Source: Nitrospirota bacterium (lineage in GTDB: Bacteria > Nitrospirota > Thermodesulfovibrionia > Thermodesulfovibrionales > UBA6898). Taken from it: a stretch of DNA of 64,000 bases. The translations under genes and the position numbers were made by a program. Location: positions 17,157 through 81,156 of the forward strand of contig JAJXTV010000017.1 in NCBI GenBank assembly GCA_021783515.1, written 5' to 3'. How positions within the stretch are numbered: position 1 is the stretch's first letter; every line of letters starts with the position of its first letter. Shown one piece after another: positions 1 to 9,090 of this stretch. The notes under the pieces are model-generated. The model was not told where the DNA came from, searched no databases, and was given only the letters and a program-made list of their open reading frames with translations.

Positions 1-1372
1 CCTCCCTGCGGTACCGTATCCGGCTGTCGCTCGATACGTCATAGATGGCGACCGGCTTTTCGTTCAGCGCCTCGATCACGTTCTCTTCGGCGTCGACCGG
101 GCCCCTGTTCAGGTACCGTTCGCTGAGGCCGGAGGAGGAGGCCAGATGAAGCTTCTTCCCCGTGCTGTCGAGGAGCCTGATCGTGACGGCCTTCAGGTTC
201 ATCACCTCCGGGATTTTTCTGACGATGAGGTCGAGGACCTCGCTGACATTGAGCGTCGAGCTCACCGTTTTGGTGACCGACTGAAATACGTTCAGATATT
301 CCCTCTCCTTCGACAGGCTCTTTTCGAACATGCGCGCGTTCATGATCGCGATCGCCGCCTGCTCCGCGATCGCCGCGACGAACTTCATGTCTTCCTCCGA
401 GTATTCGATCGGCTCGGCGGTATACATCCTCAGCACGCCGATCACTTCGGCATTAAAGCGCAGGGGGATCGAGAGGATGCTCCTGATGCCCTCCCGCTCC
501 GCCTCCTTCCGGTATTTCGCGCCTCTGTCCGCCGTGATATCGTAAATCGATACCGTCTTGCCGGCAAGCGCGTCGTCGATGCTCGCATCGTACGCGACCG
601 GGCCCTTGTTCACATAGCCGCGGCTCAGTCCGTGAGAGGCGGCGAGTTCGAGCTGATTGGTCTCCCTGTTCAGGAGCCTCAGCAGGCTCGCCTTGACGTT
701 CATGACCTTCACGACGTTCGTCACGATCAACTTCAGCACCTCGTCAAGCGAGAGGCTCGTACTGATCGCCTTGCATATATTCTGATAATTTTCCAGATAG
801 ATCTTCTTCGAAAATATCTTCTCGGCGCAGGCCGGGCACATGGAATGGGTGAAGTCGCCAAAGCCCTCCCCGGTGAGAAACGCCTCCAGCTGCTCCCAGG
901 TGTCGGCCTCTTTCCTGATCTTCTTGCACCACCCGCAGATCGGGATAAGGCGGTCGAGCTTTTCGGTCCTGAGCTGAAACGGCCTGAGCCCCTTGAAGGC
1001 CGAAACGTCCCTGAATGCGATGATCGCGCCGGATATCTTCTTCCCGGCAAAAAGAGGCGAGATATGCTCCTCGACGAGGACCTTTCTGCCGTCCTTCGCC
1101 CTGAGGAAAAGGTTTCTCTGAAGAGGCTCCTCGTCCATCCCGGCGGTCAGCGGGCAGCCCGAATCGCAGAGCGCGTTGCCCCTTTCGTCCTCGTGCCGAA
1201 GGAGATCGCAATAGCAGTTCTGCCCCACCATCTCCGCCGGCTGATACCCGGTGATCCGGGCAGCGCCTTTGTTCCAGTAGAGTATCTTCCTGTTGCCGCC
1301 GACCACATAGACCCCGTCGGCGATATTGTCGAGCACCTCGGCGCAAAATCTCGTCTTTTTGTCGAACACCAT
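1..1372 (-). CDS. PAS - Cys module - GAF - GAF signalling protein (C-terminus beyond window)
   Basis: The frame is open from an ATG at 1372 to the window edge (457 residues, no stop), so the C-terminus and any output domain are missing. Upstream of the ATG is a GAAAGG ribosome site. Residues 11-130 form a PAS domain (DNIADGVYVVGGNRKILYWN; ITGYQPAEMVGQNC). Residues 144-185 form a small Cys/His module (PICGWCKKIR, then THSMCPAC; C146, C149, C179, C182). GAF domains follow at about 205-345 and from 360 to the edge. No membrane segment is seen, so it is probably a cytoplasmic sensor; the missing part may be a kinase or a GGDEF/EAL/HD-GYP domain. The gene is divergent from the HD hydrolase at 1460. 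The Cys module recurs in the response regulator at 60773. Confidence 0.85.
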   Translation of the reverse strand, partial: MVFDKKTRFCAEVLDNIADGVYVVGGNRKILYWNKGAARITGYQPAEMVGQNCYCDLLRHEDERGNALCDSGCPLTAGMDEEPLQRNLFLRAKDGRKVLVEEHISPLFAGKKISGAIIAFRDVSAFKGLRPFQLRTEKLDRLIPICGWCKKIRKEADTWEQLEAFLTGEGFGDFTHSMCPACAEKIFSKKIYLENYQNICKAISTSLSLDEVLKLIVTNVVKVMNVKASLLRLLNRETNQLELAASHGLSRGYVNKGPVAYDASIDDALAGKTVSIYDITADRGAKYRKEAEREGIRSILSIPLRFNAEVIGVLRMYTAEPIEYSEEDMKFVAAIAEQAAIAIMNARMFEKSLSKEREYLNVFQSVTKTVSSTLNVSEVLDLIVRKIPEVMNLKAVTIRLLDSTGKKLHLASSSGLSERYLNRGPVDAEENVIEALNEKPVAIYDVSSDSRIRYRRE

Positions 1373-1459
1373 AGCCAGGCCTTTCAGAAAAATATAGGAA
1401 AACAACCCCCGGAAATTATTATAATTATATATGAAACCGGCCGTCAGGGGATTTTTTTA

Positions 1460-2218
1460 TTGAAAGGGCAAATTTATCCGGCTCTGAAAGAAAAGGCGAC
1501 GAGGGTGGCCCGTCAGATCGGAGCGCCCTCTTTTTACCGGGACCATGGCAGCGAGATCGAGCGGTCGGCTGCTTCGCTGGCCGGCAACGAGCTGTTTGCG
1601 AAATGCCGCTCCCTTCTCGGCAGCGCAACGCTGCATCCCGCCCACGGGATAGAACATTGTGAGAAGGTGGCGGTCGAGGCCGGCGCGATACTTCGGATCG
1701 AGAGAGGCAGAAGACATCCTGGCGTTGCAGACACGGACGGCCTTGTGCTCTGCGCCCAGATTGCCGGCATCCTGCACGATATCAAGCGAAACGAGCACAA
1801 TCATACGACAAAGGGAAGCATCGAGGCAGAAAAGATCCTGGGGGGATTCGATTTGAAAGAGAGATATAAACGGTACGTCGCCGCCGCGATCAGGAACCAT
1901 GAGGCGTTCAGGGAGGTGCTTCCTTCGGAAGACGAAGAGGCAAAGCTCGTCAGCGACTCTCTCTACGACGCGGACAAGTTCCGGTGGGGGCCGGACAACT
2001 TTACCACCACGCTCTGGCTGATCGTAGAATCAGCGGGCACGCCGGTCGAAAGGCTGCATGCCACCTTCCTCGAAAAGATGGAGGGCGTCAGAAGGATCAA
2101 GGAGACATTCAGGACCGACACGGGCAGAAGGTACGGCCCTGAATTCATAGACTTCGGGATAGAGATCGGCAACGAGATCTTTCATGATATGGAAAATCTG
2201 ATAAGGAGCAGAAAATGA
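1460..2218 (+). CDS. HD-domain phosphohydrolase
   Basis: This is a 252-residue HD-superfamily hydrolase. The H...HD...D metal-binding signature is visible as HPAHGIEHCEKV, then GILHDIKRNEHNH, with a later Asp in YDADKFRWGPD. The family hydrolyses phosphate esters, often of nucleotides; the substrate cannot be read from the sequence. The frame stays open far upstream, but that stretch is antisense to the PAS-GAF gene. The first start clear of that gene is TTG at 1460, preceded by AGGGGA with an 8-nt spacer. Its TGA overlaps the ATG of ribF, so the two are probably translationally coupled. Confidence 0.75.
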   Translation: MKGQIYPALKEKATRVARQIGAPSFYRDHGSEIERSAASLAGNELFAKCRSLLGSATLHPAHGIEHCEKVAVEAGAILRIERGRRHPGVADTDGLVLCAQIAGILHDIKRNEHNHTTKGSIEAEKILGGFDLKERYKRYVAAAIRNHEAFREVLPSEDEEAKLVSDSLYDADKFRWGPDNFTTTLWLIVESAGTPVERLHATFLEKMEGVRRIKETFRTDTGRRYGPEFIDFGIEIGNEIFHDMENLIRSRK

Positions 2219-3165
2219 TCCTGATTACCGATCTGAGTCGAATCGAAAGAACATTCGACAGGAGCATCATCACGCTCGGGAATTTCGACGGCGTCCATAT
2301 GGGCCACCAGGAGCTGGTCCGGATGGTGATCCGGCGGGCGAAGGAGACCGGCGCGGCAAGCATGGTCGTGACCTTCAGGCCGCATCCTTTGAAAATACTG
2401 GCCCCCGAGAAATGCCCTCCGCTGATAAGCATTTACGAAGAGAAGATACGGCTCTTCGAGAAGTTGGGCATCGATGTCCTCGTAAAGATCCCTTTCACCG
2501 TCGAATTCGCGGCGATGACCCCCGAGGACTTTGTGAAAAACATTCTCTGCGACTCGCTCGGGGCAAAGGAGATATTCGTCGGGTACAACTATCGTTTCGG
2601 AAAGGGCCGAAAGGGAGACGTTAAGACACTGAGAGCGCTCGGAGAGCGATACGGCTTCACCGTCAGGGAAGTCGAGCAGATATCGCTCGATGGGGAGGTG
2701 ATCAGCAGTACGAAGATCAGGCACCTCCTCAGGGAAGGCGACGTCGAACATGCGGCAAAACTGCTCGGAAGGACCTATGCGATCACCGGCATCGTCGTAA
2801 GGGGAGACGGCAGGGGAAAGGGGCTCGGATTTCCGACCGCAAACATCGCGCCTAAACATGCGATCATCCCGTCCCACGGGGTCTATGCGGTGAGGCTGTT
2901 CGTGCGGGACAGGCTCTATGACGGCATCGCCAACATCGGGATGAGGCCGACATTCGACAAAAAGGCCCTTGCGATCGAAGTCCATGTCTTCGACTTTAAC
3001 GAGGACGTCTACGGCGAGGACATTTCGCTCTACTTCATAAGGAAGATACGAGAGGAGAAGAAGTTCGGGAGCGTGGAAGCGCTGGTCGGGCAGATACGGA
3101 CCGATATCGGCGCGGCAAAGGGAATTCTGGCCTTGCGGCCTTCCGACGAAGCGGTCACAATCTGA
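2215..3165 (+). CDS. ribF: Bifunctional riboflavin kinase / FAD synthetase
   Basis: RibF phosphorylates riboflavin to FMN and adenylates FMN to FAD in the cytoplasm. The length (316 residues) is normal for the family. The N-terminal FMN adenylyltransferase has the nucleotidyltransferase motif GNFDGVHMGHQ near residue 22 and the second motif ISSTKIRHLL near 163. The C-terminal kinase domain has GKGLGFPTANI with the PTAN substrate motif near 205, followed by HGVYAVR. The start overlaps the preceding stop by four bases (ATGA). Confidence 0.96.
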   Translation: MILITDLSRIERTFDRSIITLGNFDGVHMGHQELVRMVIRRAKETGAASMVVTFRPHPLKILAPEKCPPLISIYEEKIRLFEKLGIDVLVKIPFTVEFAAMTPEDFVKNILCDSLGAKEIFVGYNYRFGKGRKGDVKTLRALGERYGFTVREVEQISLDGEVISSTKIRHLLREGDVEHAAKLLGRTYAITGIVVRGDGRGKGLGFPTANIAPKHAIIPSHGVYAVRLFVRDRLYDGIANIGMRPTFDKKALAIEVHVFDFNEDVYGEDISLYFIRKIREEKKFGSVEALVGQIRTDIGAAKGILALRPSDEAVTI

Positions 3166-3222
3166 CGCTCATACGCACAACCGGGTCTTGCCATTCCCTC
3201 CGCAAACGGATAAGCTTTCTCT

Positions 3223-3759
3223 ATGAGCGGAATCGCGATATGGATAACCGGCCTTCCCGGAAGCGGAAAGAGCACAGTCGCCGACGCCTTCAAAGAAGGG
3301 CATCCGGAGTTTCTGGTCCTCCGCATGGACGAGATGCGAAAGGTCGTCACCCCCGCGCCTTCCTATTCCGATGCCGAGAGGGAGCTCCTCTACCGCAGCC
3401 TCGTCTTTCTCGCAAAGAAGCTCTCGGAAGCCGGCCATGACGTCGTGATCGACGCCACCGGCAACATCAGACGATGGCGGAAACTGGCGCGCGAGCTCAT
3501 CCCCGGATTCATCGAGGTCTATCTCAAATGCGGGCTCGAGACATGCAGGGCCCGGGAGGCACAGAGGCTCAATACCCACGGCGCTCCGAAGGATATTTAT
3601 GCAAAGGGAGAGCAGGGGGCGCCGGTGCCCGGAGTGAATGCGCCCTATGAGGAGCCGCTAAGCCCGGAGCTCGCCATCGACGTGGAACGCACAACGGCGG
3701 GGGATGCTGCGGATGAAATCGGGCGGTTTCTGAAGAAGAAAAAGAATTGTAGCGGATAA
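3223..3759 (+). CDS. Adenylylsulfate kinase-like P-loop kinase
   Basis: This 178-residue single-domain kinase has the Walker A motif GLPGSGKS at residues 10-17. The C-terminal signature VPGVNAPYEEPLSPELAIDV is characteristic of APS kinases, which phosphorylate adenylylsulfate to PAPS. There is no ATP sulfurylase (cysND or sat) nearby, so a role in sulfate assimilation is not supported by context; some APS-kinase-like proteins serve other small-molecule or polysaccharide pathways. It lies 57 bp after ribF on the same strand. Its last ten bases form one arm of a stem-loop that appears to terminate the convergent lipoprotein gene. Confidence 0.8.
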   Translation: MSGIAIWITGLPGSGKSTVADAFKEGHPEFLVLRMDEMRKVVTPAPSYSDAERELLYRSLVFLAKKLSEAGHDVVIDATGNIRRWRKLARELIPGFIEVYLKCGLETCRAREAQRLNTHGAPKDIYAKGEQGAPVPGVNAPYEEPLSPELAIDVERTTAGDAADEIGRFLKKKKNCSG

Positions 3760-3789
3760 GGCGGCGCCTTGGTCCCGCCCTATCCGCTA
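3750..3789 (-). terminator. Stem-loop terminator for the 3917-4507 gene
   Basis: The two arms (tagcggataaggcgg and ccgccctatccgcta) pair over 15 positions with one G-T wobble. On the minus strand the hairpin is followed by a pyrimidine stretch containing five Ts (CAATTCTTTTTCTTC). This suits termination of the minus-strand lipoprotein gene. One arm lies inside the 3' end of the APS-kinase-like gene. Confidence 0.55.
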
Positions 3790-3916
3790 TCGCGCCATCA
3801 GTGAGGCTGCGTGTCTGCGCGAGGGCGGCAGGGGCCGCACCAGGGTAATAGCCCCTCCGCTTCCCGGCAGATATCATCCGCTTGCCCGGATCAGTCTCCC
3901 ATGACGTCTCAGACTT

Positions 3917-4507
3917 TTACTGAAATACCGCCGGAGTCGTGCCCATGTCGGGCATGGAATCTATCCGTCCGGTGTATGAACACTGTCCGATCTCACGCGC
4001 GCTTTCGAACCAGAAAGCGAACTTCCCCGAATATCCATTCAGCAGAGAAACCGGCACGGTCACCTGCATGCCCTCCGAAAGAAACGTCACATCGTATGAG
4101 CCCACGCTGTCCCAATGCGTCGTGGCGCTGTTGTACTGAAGGACATTCGCCTTGCTCCCCAGACAGGCAGACCCCATTTCGATGATATATTCTCCTCCGA
4201 TAAGTCCCGCATCGGTGGAATCGCCGGTAGCAGGGTTCATGTCCATATCCATCACAATGTCGACGTCGCTGAGCAGCGGATCAAAGTCCCCGGGGGCCAA
4301 TTTTACTGTAATCGTCAGGTTGTCACCCGCCTGCTCGATAGTGGCGGAGGTGAGGTCCGCCTTGCTTCCCGCATCAACATCGCCAGCCGGATCGGTTACG
4401 GAGACCTGCTTGTTCGCCACCTTCCCTCCGTCGCTACCGCCGCAGCCGGCGGCAAATCCCGCAAAGACCATCATAAGAAATGCGCTGAACACCCTTGCCT
4501 TTTCCAT
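3917..4507 (-). CDS. Predicted lipoprotein of unknown function
   Basis: The 196-residue protein has a short signal peptide and the lipobox FAAGC (Cys22), so it should be a lipid-anchored envelope protein. The mature part starts with a Gly/Ser linker. It continues as an all-beta-looking domain rich in Asp and Thr (VTDPAGDVDAGSKADLTSA; DVDIVMDMDMNPATGD), with two Cys residues spaced for a possible disulfide. The pattern resembles secreted calcium-binding or carbohydrate-associated beta-sandwich domains, but I do not recognise a named family. An excellent AAGGAGG lies 7 nt before the ATG, and it has its own promoter (4538-4567). Confidence 0.8.
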   Translation of the reverse strand: MEKARVFSAFLMMVFAGFAAGCGGSDGGKVANKQVSVTDPAGDVDAGSKADLTSATIEQAGDNLTITVKLAPGDFDPLLSDVDIVMDMDMNPATGDSTDAGLIGGEYIIEMGSACLGSKANVLQYNSATTHWDSVGSYDVTFLSEGMQVTVPVSLLNGYSGKFAFWFESAREIGQCSYTGRIDSMPDMGTTPAVFQ

Positions 4508-4537
4508 GAGATCCCCTCCTTTTTTTCAGATAATACC

Positions 4538-4568
4538 TTTATACAACATTGTGTTGACGTGAGTCAAC
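4538..4568 (-). promoter_or_regulatory. Sigma-70-type promoter with overlapping inverted repeat
   Basis: On the minus strand, TTGACT (4567-4562) and TATAAA (4543-4538) are separated by 18 bp, upstream of the lipoprotein at 3917-4507. A perfect inverted repeat, GTTGAC-4-GTCAAC (4553-4568), covers the -35 box, as expected for a repressor operator. That role is inference. Confidence 0.5.
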
Positions 4569-4583
4569 GGAATAAGGTGGCTC

Positions 4584-4790
4584 CTACCAGGTCAGAGAAA
4601 GGAGGCAGCTGATGTCGGACTGCAGGCGGTTGAATTTGCACTTGATCACCATGCATTGCTCGGAGCGGTAGCAGAACCCGCCCTTGATCACCACGTGAAC
4701 GCTGACGCCGGTCACTTCGCGGTGGGGACAGGGGATATGCAGCTTTCCCGTCGACTCTGAGAAATGCTTTTCGAGATAGGAATCCTTCAC
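4584..4790 (-). CDS. Small Cys-rich conserved-looking protein
   Basis: This 68-residue protein starts with GTG. It lies 40 bp after lptD on the same strand, so it is probably the last gene of that operon. It contains IPCPHREVTG, then CYRSEQCMVIKCKFN: four cysteines and a His that could bind metal or form disulfides. No signal peptide or membrane segment is seen. The ribosome site is weak (AAGG very close to the GTG), so the exact start is uncertain. I do not recognise the family. Confidence 0.55.
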   Translation of the reverse strand: MKDSYLEKHFSESTGKLHIPCPHREVTGVSVHVVIKGGFCYRSEQCMVIKCKFNRLQSDISCLLSLTW

Positions 4791-4830
4791 ACCTTATTTT
4801 CCAATACCGCCCTCCGGAATATCAAGAGCC

Positions 4831-6861
4831 TCACAGCGTCGGCGAATAGCCCGGGACCCCCGTCGGAGATTTTGTGGAAAGCCCGGTAAGATCGAACATC
4901 ACCTTCATCGTAAAGTCGCCGGTCGTCTTTACCGCCTCCAGCCGGAGGCCCCAGCACTGCCGCTTGTACCGGAGGGTGAGGGTCATGTCCCGCAGCCCTT
5001 CCCCTTTTGCGTCATACCACATCTGGCCCCCCACCTGCACCGAACGATGCAGATTCACGTCGACGGAAGCGGTATACATAAGCACGTCCTCTTTCCTGTC
5101 ATATCTCTCGCCGACCGCCACGCCGGCATTGAAGACCCTGAACCGCACGCTGGAGGTGACAGTCTCGATCCTTCGGGTATTGAAGTCATACGTCGCCTCC
5201 ATCATAAGGGGAAGGGGCGCAGTGAGGTTCAGATCGAGCTTGAACGGCTGCCAGATCCTTCCGCTATAGGTGTCGAGCGGCTGAGTCAGCCGGATCACGA
5301 AGACTTCCCTCCCGCGGACGATACCCCGGTTCAGAAGGCTCAGCTCGACATCCGAGGTCTTCCCGTAAAGCTCCGCCGAATCGAAGACAGGGAGATTATT
5401 CTCCGAGCTGTAGATGAAATGATACCTGATCGACGGCTCGATAATATGGGTAAAGGCTGAGTATTTCCTATATAGTCTCGTATGCGCGGTCGCGTCGTAC
5501 TCGAACGCCGCCCGCTGCAAGGTTTTGCCGGGATCCTGCTCCCCGTAAAAGGCGTATGCCGTCTCCCTGAGCCCCACCGACTGGGCCAGAACAACGTCGC
5601 TTCCGACCGAATGGAGAAGTTTCGGATAGATATCCACCCGGCCGGCGGATTCGCCCTTCTCGCTCCAGAAATTCGACGTGCTCAGGGCGGCTGAATACAT
5701 CACGCCCCCGAGGGGAGTATAATTCAGCACGTATCCGACCTCGGGAAGCCTTTCCGGAACGATGGCGGTATCGTTCTGAAGGTCCTGGCCGTACTGACCG
5801 AGGAAGTAGAGGCGGGAGTTGCCGAGCGGCAGGTTGAATTCTCCCACCGAATCGAGATAGCGCAGGATCTTGACGTCCCGCCGCGAGCTGTATTCCCTGT
5901 AGAAGTCTTTCAGGTTGACGTAGTTGACATCAAGATACCCCCCCGGCCCGTCTGCACGGCGGTTCTCATAGAGCCCCCTCACCTCCCAAAAATCCTCGCT
6001 GAGTTCGGTGTCCTTGATATGGTAGGTCCAGAGGTTACCGCTGCCTCCGCCCGGCTCGATAAAACGGTATTCGAGCCCCGTCCCGATGCCGCGCTTGCTG
6101 AAAGCGTCGAGCACGACGGTGGCGTCCCGGTTTTCGGAGATGTTCCAGTAGAAAGGGACGCTGAGCAAAAACCCCCGGGTGCTGCTGCTGCCAACCAGCG
6201 GCATCAGTAAACCGGTCTGTCTCTCCTTGATCAGCGACGCCCATAAGTACGGGGTATAGAAGACGGGGACGTCCTTGATCCGGAAGGTCGTGTCGCGCGA
6301 GGTGAGCCGTTTGTCGACGACGGCATTGACCTCCTTCCCCTTGAAGCACCAGGCGGGGACCGGCGCATCGCAGGTGGTGAAGGTGGCATCGGGACTGAAA
6401 TAGTAGTCTTCCCCGCGTTTCTCTATCTTGTCCCCTGAGATATGATAGTTATACTTCCTGTAAAAGATTTCGGCATCAAAGAGTGTTCCCGTCTTCGCAT
6501 CGACGTTCATCTCCGCCTTCGCCGCCTTGATTGAAGTCTCGGGGTCCTGGTAGGTGAAGGCGCCCGGAATCACCGCTTCGGACGTATCTTCGTAATAGAT
6601 GATCTCGTCCCCCCTGACAACCGCTCCCGCCCTTTCGAGCACGGCCGAGCCGGTGGCGACATATTTTTTCGTCTGGCCGAAGTATTCCATCCTGTCTGCG
6701 GTGATGACCGTCCCCGGCTCCTCGGCAAAACAGCTCAGCGTGAAAACGGAAAGGCAACCAGTGAATAGTGAAACAAGAACAAGAAAGAAGCAGGGGGCAT
6801 TCCACTTATCGCCGCTTATTCTGCCTCCTTCGCCCTTTTCCTTTAACTTTTCACTTTTCAC
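4831..6861 (-). CDS. lptD: LPS-assembly outer-membrane protein LptD
   Basis: LptD is the outer-membrane beta-barrel that inserts lipopolysaccharide into the outer leaflet. At 676 residues it is shorter than enterobacterial LptD but usual for other phyla. A hydrophobic signal segment (residues about 24-46) is followed by a periplasmic OstA/LptA-like jellyroll (VITADRMEYFGQTKKYVATG), then the barrel domain (FYTPYLWASLIKERQTGLL). A paired-Cys region (CDAPVPAWCFKG) lies before the barrel. The GTG start at 6861 lies in an A-rich, repeat-like stretch just after the folC stop. The resulting charged N-region is long, so a different start is possible. Confidence 0.93.
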   Translation of the reverse strand: MKSEKLKEKGEGGRISGDKWNAPCFFLVLVSLFTGCLSVFTLSCFAEEPGTVITADRMEYFGQTKKYVATGSAVLERAGAVVRGDEIIYYEDTSEAVIPGAFTYQDPETSIKAAKAEMNVDAKTGTLFDAEIFYRKYNYHISGDKIEKRGEDYYFSPDATFTTCDAPVPAWCFKGKEVNAVVDKRLTSRDTTFRIKDVPVFYTPYLWASLIKERQTGLLMPLVGSSSTRGFLLSVPFYWNISENRDATVVLDAFSKRGIGTGLEYRFIEPGGGSGNLWTYHIKDTELSEDFWEVRGLYENRRADGPGGYLDVNYVNLKDFYREYSSRRDVKILRYLDSVGEFNLPLGNSRLYFLGQYGQDLQNDTAIVPERLPEVGYVLNYTPLGGVMYSAALSTSNFWSEKGESAGRVDIYPKLLHSVGSDVVLAQSVGLRETAYAFYGEQDPGKTLQRAAFEYDATAHTRLYRKYSAFTHIIEPSIRYHFIYSSENNLPVFDSAELYGKTSDVELSLLNRGIVRGREVFVIRLTQPLDTYSGRIWQPFKLDLNLTAPLPLMMEATYDFNTRRIETVTSSVRFRVFNAGVAVGERYDRKEDVLMYTASVDVNLHRSVQVGGQMWYDAKGEGLRDMTLTLRYKRQCWGLRLEAVKTTGDFTMKVMFDLTGLSTKSPTGVPGYSPTL

Positions 6862-6867
6862 TATTTT

Positions 6868-8175
6868 TCATTCCCTCAGCCGCGTGAGTACTCCCTTGCT
6901 TCCGAGGTATTCCTTCGCCTCTCCGATCGTATAGAACGACCCCGTAATGACGATCAGTTCTCCGGAATGCCGGAGTTCTTCCGCCTTGACGATCGCCTCC
7001 GCGACACCCGGCGCGACGATCGAGGCATACCCCGCCTTTGCCGCTGCCGCGGCCAGCCTTTCCGGCGGGGCCGCCCTGCCGTATGCCGGAGCACAGAAGA
7101 GGATCTCGGAGGCCAGGGGAAGAAGAGGCCCGATCAGGCCCTCGATATCCTTGTCCCCCATCGCGCCCATCACCAGTATTATCTTCCCGTATGCAGACAG
7201 CGCGATCTTCTTCAGGTTTTCGGCGAGAACCGCAGCGGCCTGGGGATTATGCGCCGCGTCGATAAGGACAGGGGGGTCGTCCCTTACAAGCTCGAGCCTC
7301 CCCGGCCAGCGCACCCCCGCCAGCCCCTTCCGCACATCGAGCTGCCGGCCCGGAAATCCCCCGGACACCACCTCGACCGTCTTCACTGCGAGGGAGGCGT
7401 TCATCGCCTGAAAGTCCCCGGCAAGCGGCACGGCGAGTCTCCGGTGCCTCCGGGCCCCTGAATAGTGAAACGTGATTCCTTCAAGCGACTCCGAAGCGAG
7501 TTCGGCGGTGAACTCTCGCCCGAAGGCAAAGAGCCCGGAGCCCGTTTCCTCAGCCTTCCGGGCGATCACCTCCGCCGCCTCCGCATCCTGCGCGGCAGAC
7601 ACGACCGGGACTCCAGGCTTGACGATACCCGCTTTTTCTCCCGCGATCTCGCGCAGGGTCCGGCCGAGAAAATCGCAGTGATCGAGCCCGATCCTCGTGA
7701 TGACCGAGACCTCCGGGGCGATCACATTCGTTGCATCGAGCCTTCCTCCCAGGCCGGTCTCGACAACCGCCCATTCGACCTTCCTGTCCCTGAAATGAAG
7801 AAACGCCATTGCGGTGACCACCTCGAAGAACGTCGGCGAAAAATCCTCGATCCTCCCGGCCGCCTCCCTCACCCTTTCCGCAAGGGAAATCACCTCCTCT
7901 TCGGCAATCTCCTGCCCGTCGATCCGGATCCTTTCCGTAAAACTGATAAGATGAGGAGAGGTGAAGAGCCCCGTCCTCACACCGGCGGTCCTCAGGACCG
8001 ACTCGATCATCGCGGAGGTCGAACCCTTCCCGTTCGTCCCTGCAACATGGACCGTCCGGAACGAATGCTGCGGGCACCCAAAGACCGACATGAGCGTCCG
8101 GATGTTGTCGAGGCCGAACTTCATCCCGTACTGCTGAAGCCCGTAGAGGTATTCGATCGTCCGCTCGTAACTCAT
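6868..8175 (-). CDS. folC: Folylpolyglutamate synthase / dihydrofolate synthase
   Basis: FolC adds L-glutamate to dihydropteroate (making dihydrofolate) and extends folate polyglutamates, using ATP. The 435-residue protein has the Mur-ligase-type P-loop GTNGKGSTSAM near residue 46, the family motif TSPHL, and the C-terminal ligase region with DAAHNPQAAAVLAENL. Its ATG overlaps the accD stop by four bases; accD-folC is a common pairing. It lies within the trpB-to-lptD run. Confidence 0.96.
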   Translation of the reverse strand: MSYERTIEYLYGLQQYGMKFGLDNIRTLMSVFGCPQHSFRTVHVAGTNGKGSTSAMIESVLRTAGVRTGLFTSPHLISFTERIRIDGQEIAEEEVISLAERVREAAGRIEDFSPTFFEVVTAMAFLHFRDRKVEWAVVETGLGGRLDATNVIAPEVSVITRIGLDHCDFLGRTLREIAGEKAGIVKPGVPVVSAAQDAEAAEVIARKAEETGSGLFAFGREFTAELASESLEGITFHYSGARRHRRLAVPLAGDFQAMNASLAVKTVEVVSGGFPGRQLDVRKGLAGVRWPGRLELVRDDPPVLIDAAHNPQAAAVLAENLKKIALSAYGKIILVMGAMGDKDIEGLIGPLLPLASEILFCAPAYGRAAPPERLAAAAAKAGYASIVAPGVAEAIVKAEELRHSGELIVITGSFYTIGEAKEYLGSKGVLTRLRE

Positions 8176-9005
8176 GCCAGCAGTTCTATGATCTTCCCGA
8201 TGGTCTTTTTGATATCCTTCCTGTCGACGATCTTGTCGATGAAGCCGTGCTCCAGGAGAAACTCGGCCCTCTGGAAATCCTCAGGGAGCTGTTGTTTGAT
8301 CGTCTGCTCGATCACGCCCCTGCCGGCAAAGCCCACCAGGCTCTTCGGTTCGGCAATGATCACGTCGCCGAGCATCGCGAAGCTCGCGGTAACCCCGCCG
8401 AACGTCGGGTCCGCAAGGATCGAGACATACAGCACCCCGTTGTCCTTCAACTGACCCACAGCGGCCGAGACCCGCGCCATCTGCATCAGGGAAAAGATGC
8501 CTTCCTGCATCCTCGCCCCGCCTGAAGAAGCGACGGTGACGAGCGGCCTTCTCGTCTCAAGAGCCGCTTCGGCCGCCCTCACGATCTTCTCTCCGACAAC
8601 CGAGCCCATGCTGCCCCCGATAAACGAAAAATCCATTACCACCAGGATCACGGGCATTCCCTCTACCGCCGCCTCCCCCGAGATCGCCGCATCCCCGAGG
8701 CCGGTCTTCCTTCTGTTCTCCTCGAGCTTCTCCCGGTAGAGGACCTTGTCCCTGAATCGGAGCGGGTCGTCCGAGGTCAGTTCCGCGTCCATCTCGACAA
8801 AGCTTCCTTCGTCGACAAGGAGGGCAAGCCTCTCGCGGGCGCTGATTCTGAAATGATAATTACATTTCGGGCATATCTGGAGGTTCTTTTCTATCTCTCT
8901 TTTGTAGATGATCTCCCGACAGCTCTCGCACTTCACCCAGAGCCCCTCCGGGATCTTCACCTTCTTGTCGGTCTTTATCTCTTTGCTCTTCTTAAACCAC
9001 GCCAT
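8172..9005 (-). CDS. accD: Acetyl-CoA carboxylase carboxyltransferase beta subunit
   Basis: AccD with AccA transfers carboxyl from biotin to acetyl-CoA, making malonyl-CoA for fatty-acid synthesis. The 277-residue protein carries the N-terminal C4 zinc ribbon (CESCREIIYKRE, then CPKCNYHF, residues about 26-48) and the crotonase-fold carboxyltransferase body (SSGGARMQEGIFSLMQMA; GGVTASFAMLGD). GAGGGAGCTATT precedes the ATG. accA is not in the window. Confidence 0.97.
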   Translation of the reverse strand: MAWFKKSKEIKTDKKVKIPEGLWVKCESCREIIYKREIEKNLQICPKCNYHFRISARERLALLVDEGSFVEMDAELTSDDPLRFRDKVLYREKLEENRRKTGLGDAAISGEAAVEGMPVILVVMDFSFIGGSMGSVVGEKIVRAAEAALETRRPLVTVASSGGARMQEGIFSLMQMARVSAAVGQLKDNGVLYVSILADPTFGGVTASFAMLGDVIIAEPKSLVGFAGRGVIEQTIKQQLPEDFQRAEFLLEHGFIDKIVDRKDIKKTIGKIIELLA

Positions 9006-9090
9006 AATAGCTCCCTCGTCGTCCTAAGCCCGGCAGCGAAAGGATCGCCGAGCTATGGACTTTTCAGCATATCCCCCCTTTTCCTCCGGT

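Noticed and set aside
146..1459. Long plus-strand open frame upstream of the HD hydrolase
   Set aside because: It is antisense to the PAS-GAF gene, which has clear domain motifs. Only the part from 1460 shows HD motifs and a ribosome site.
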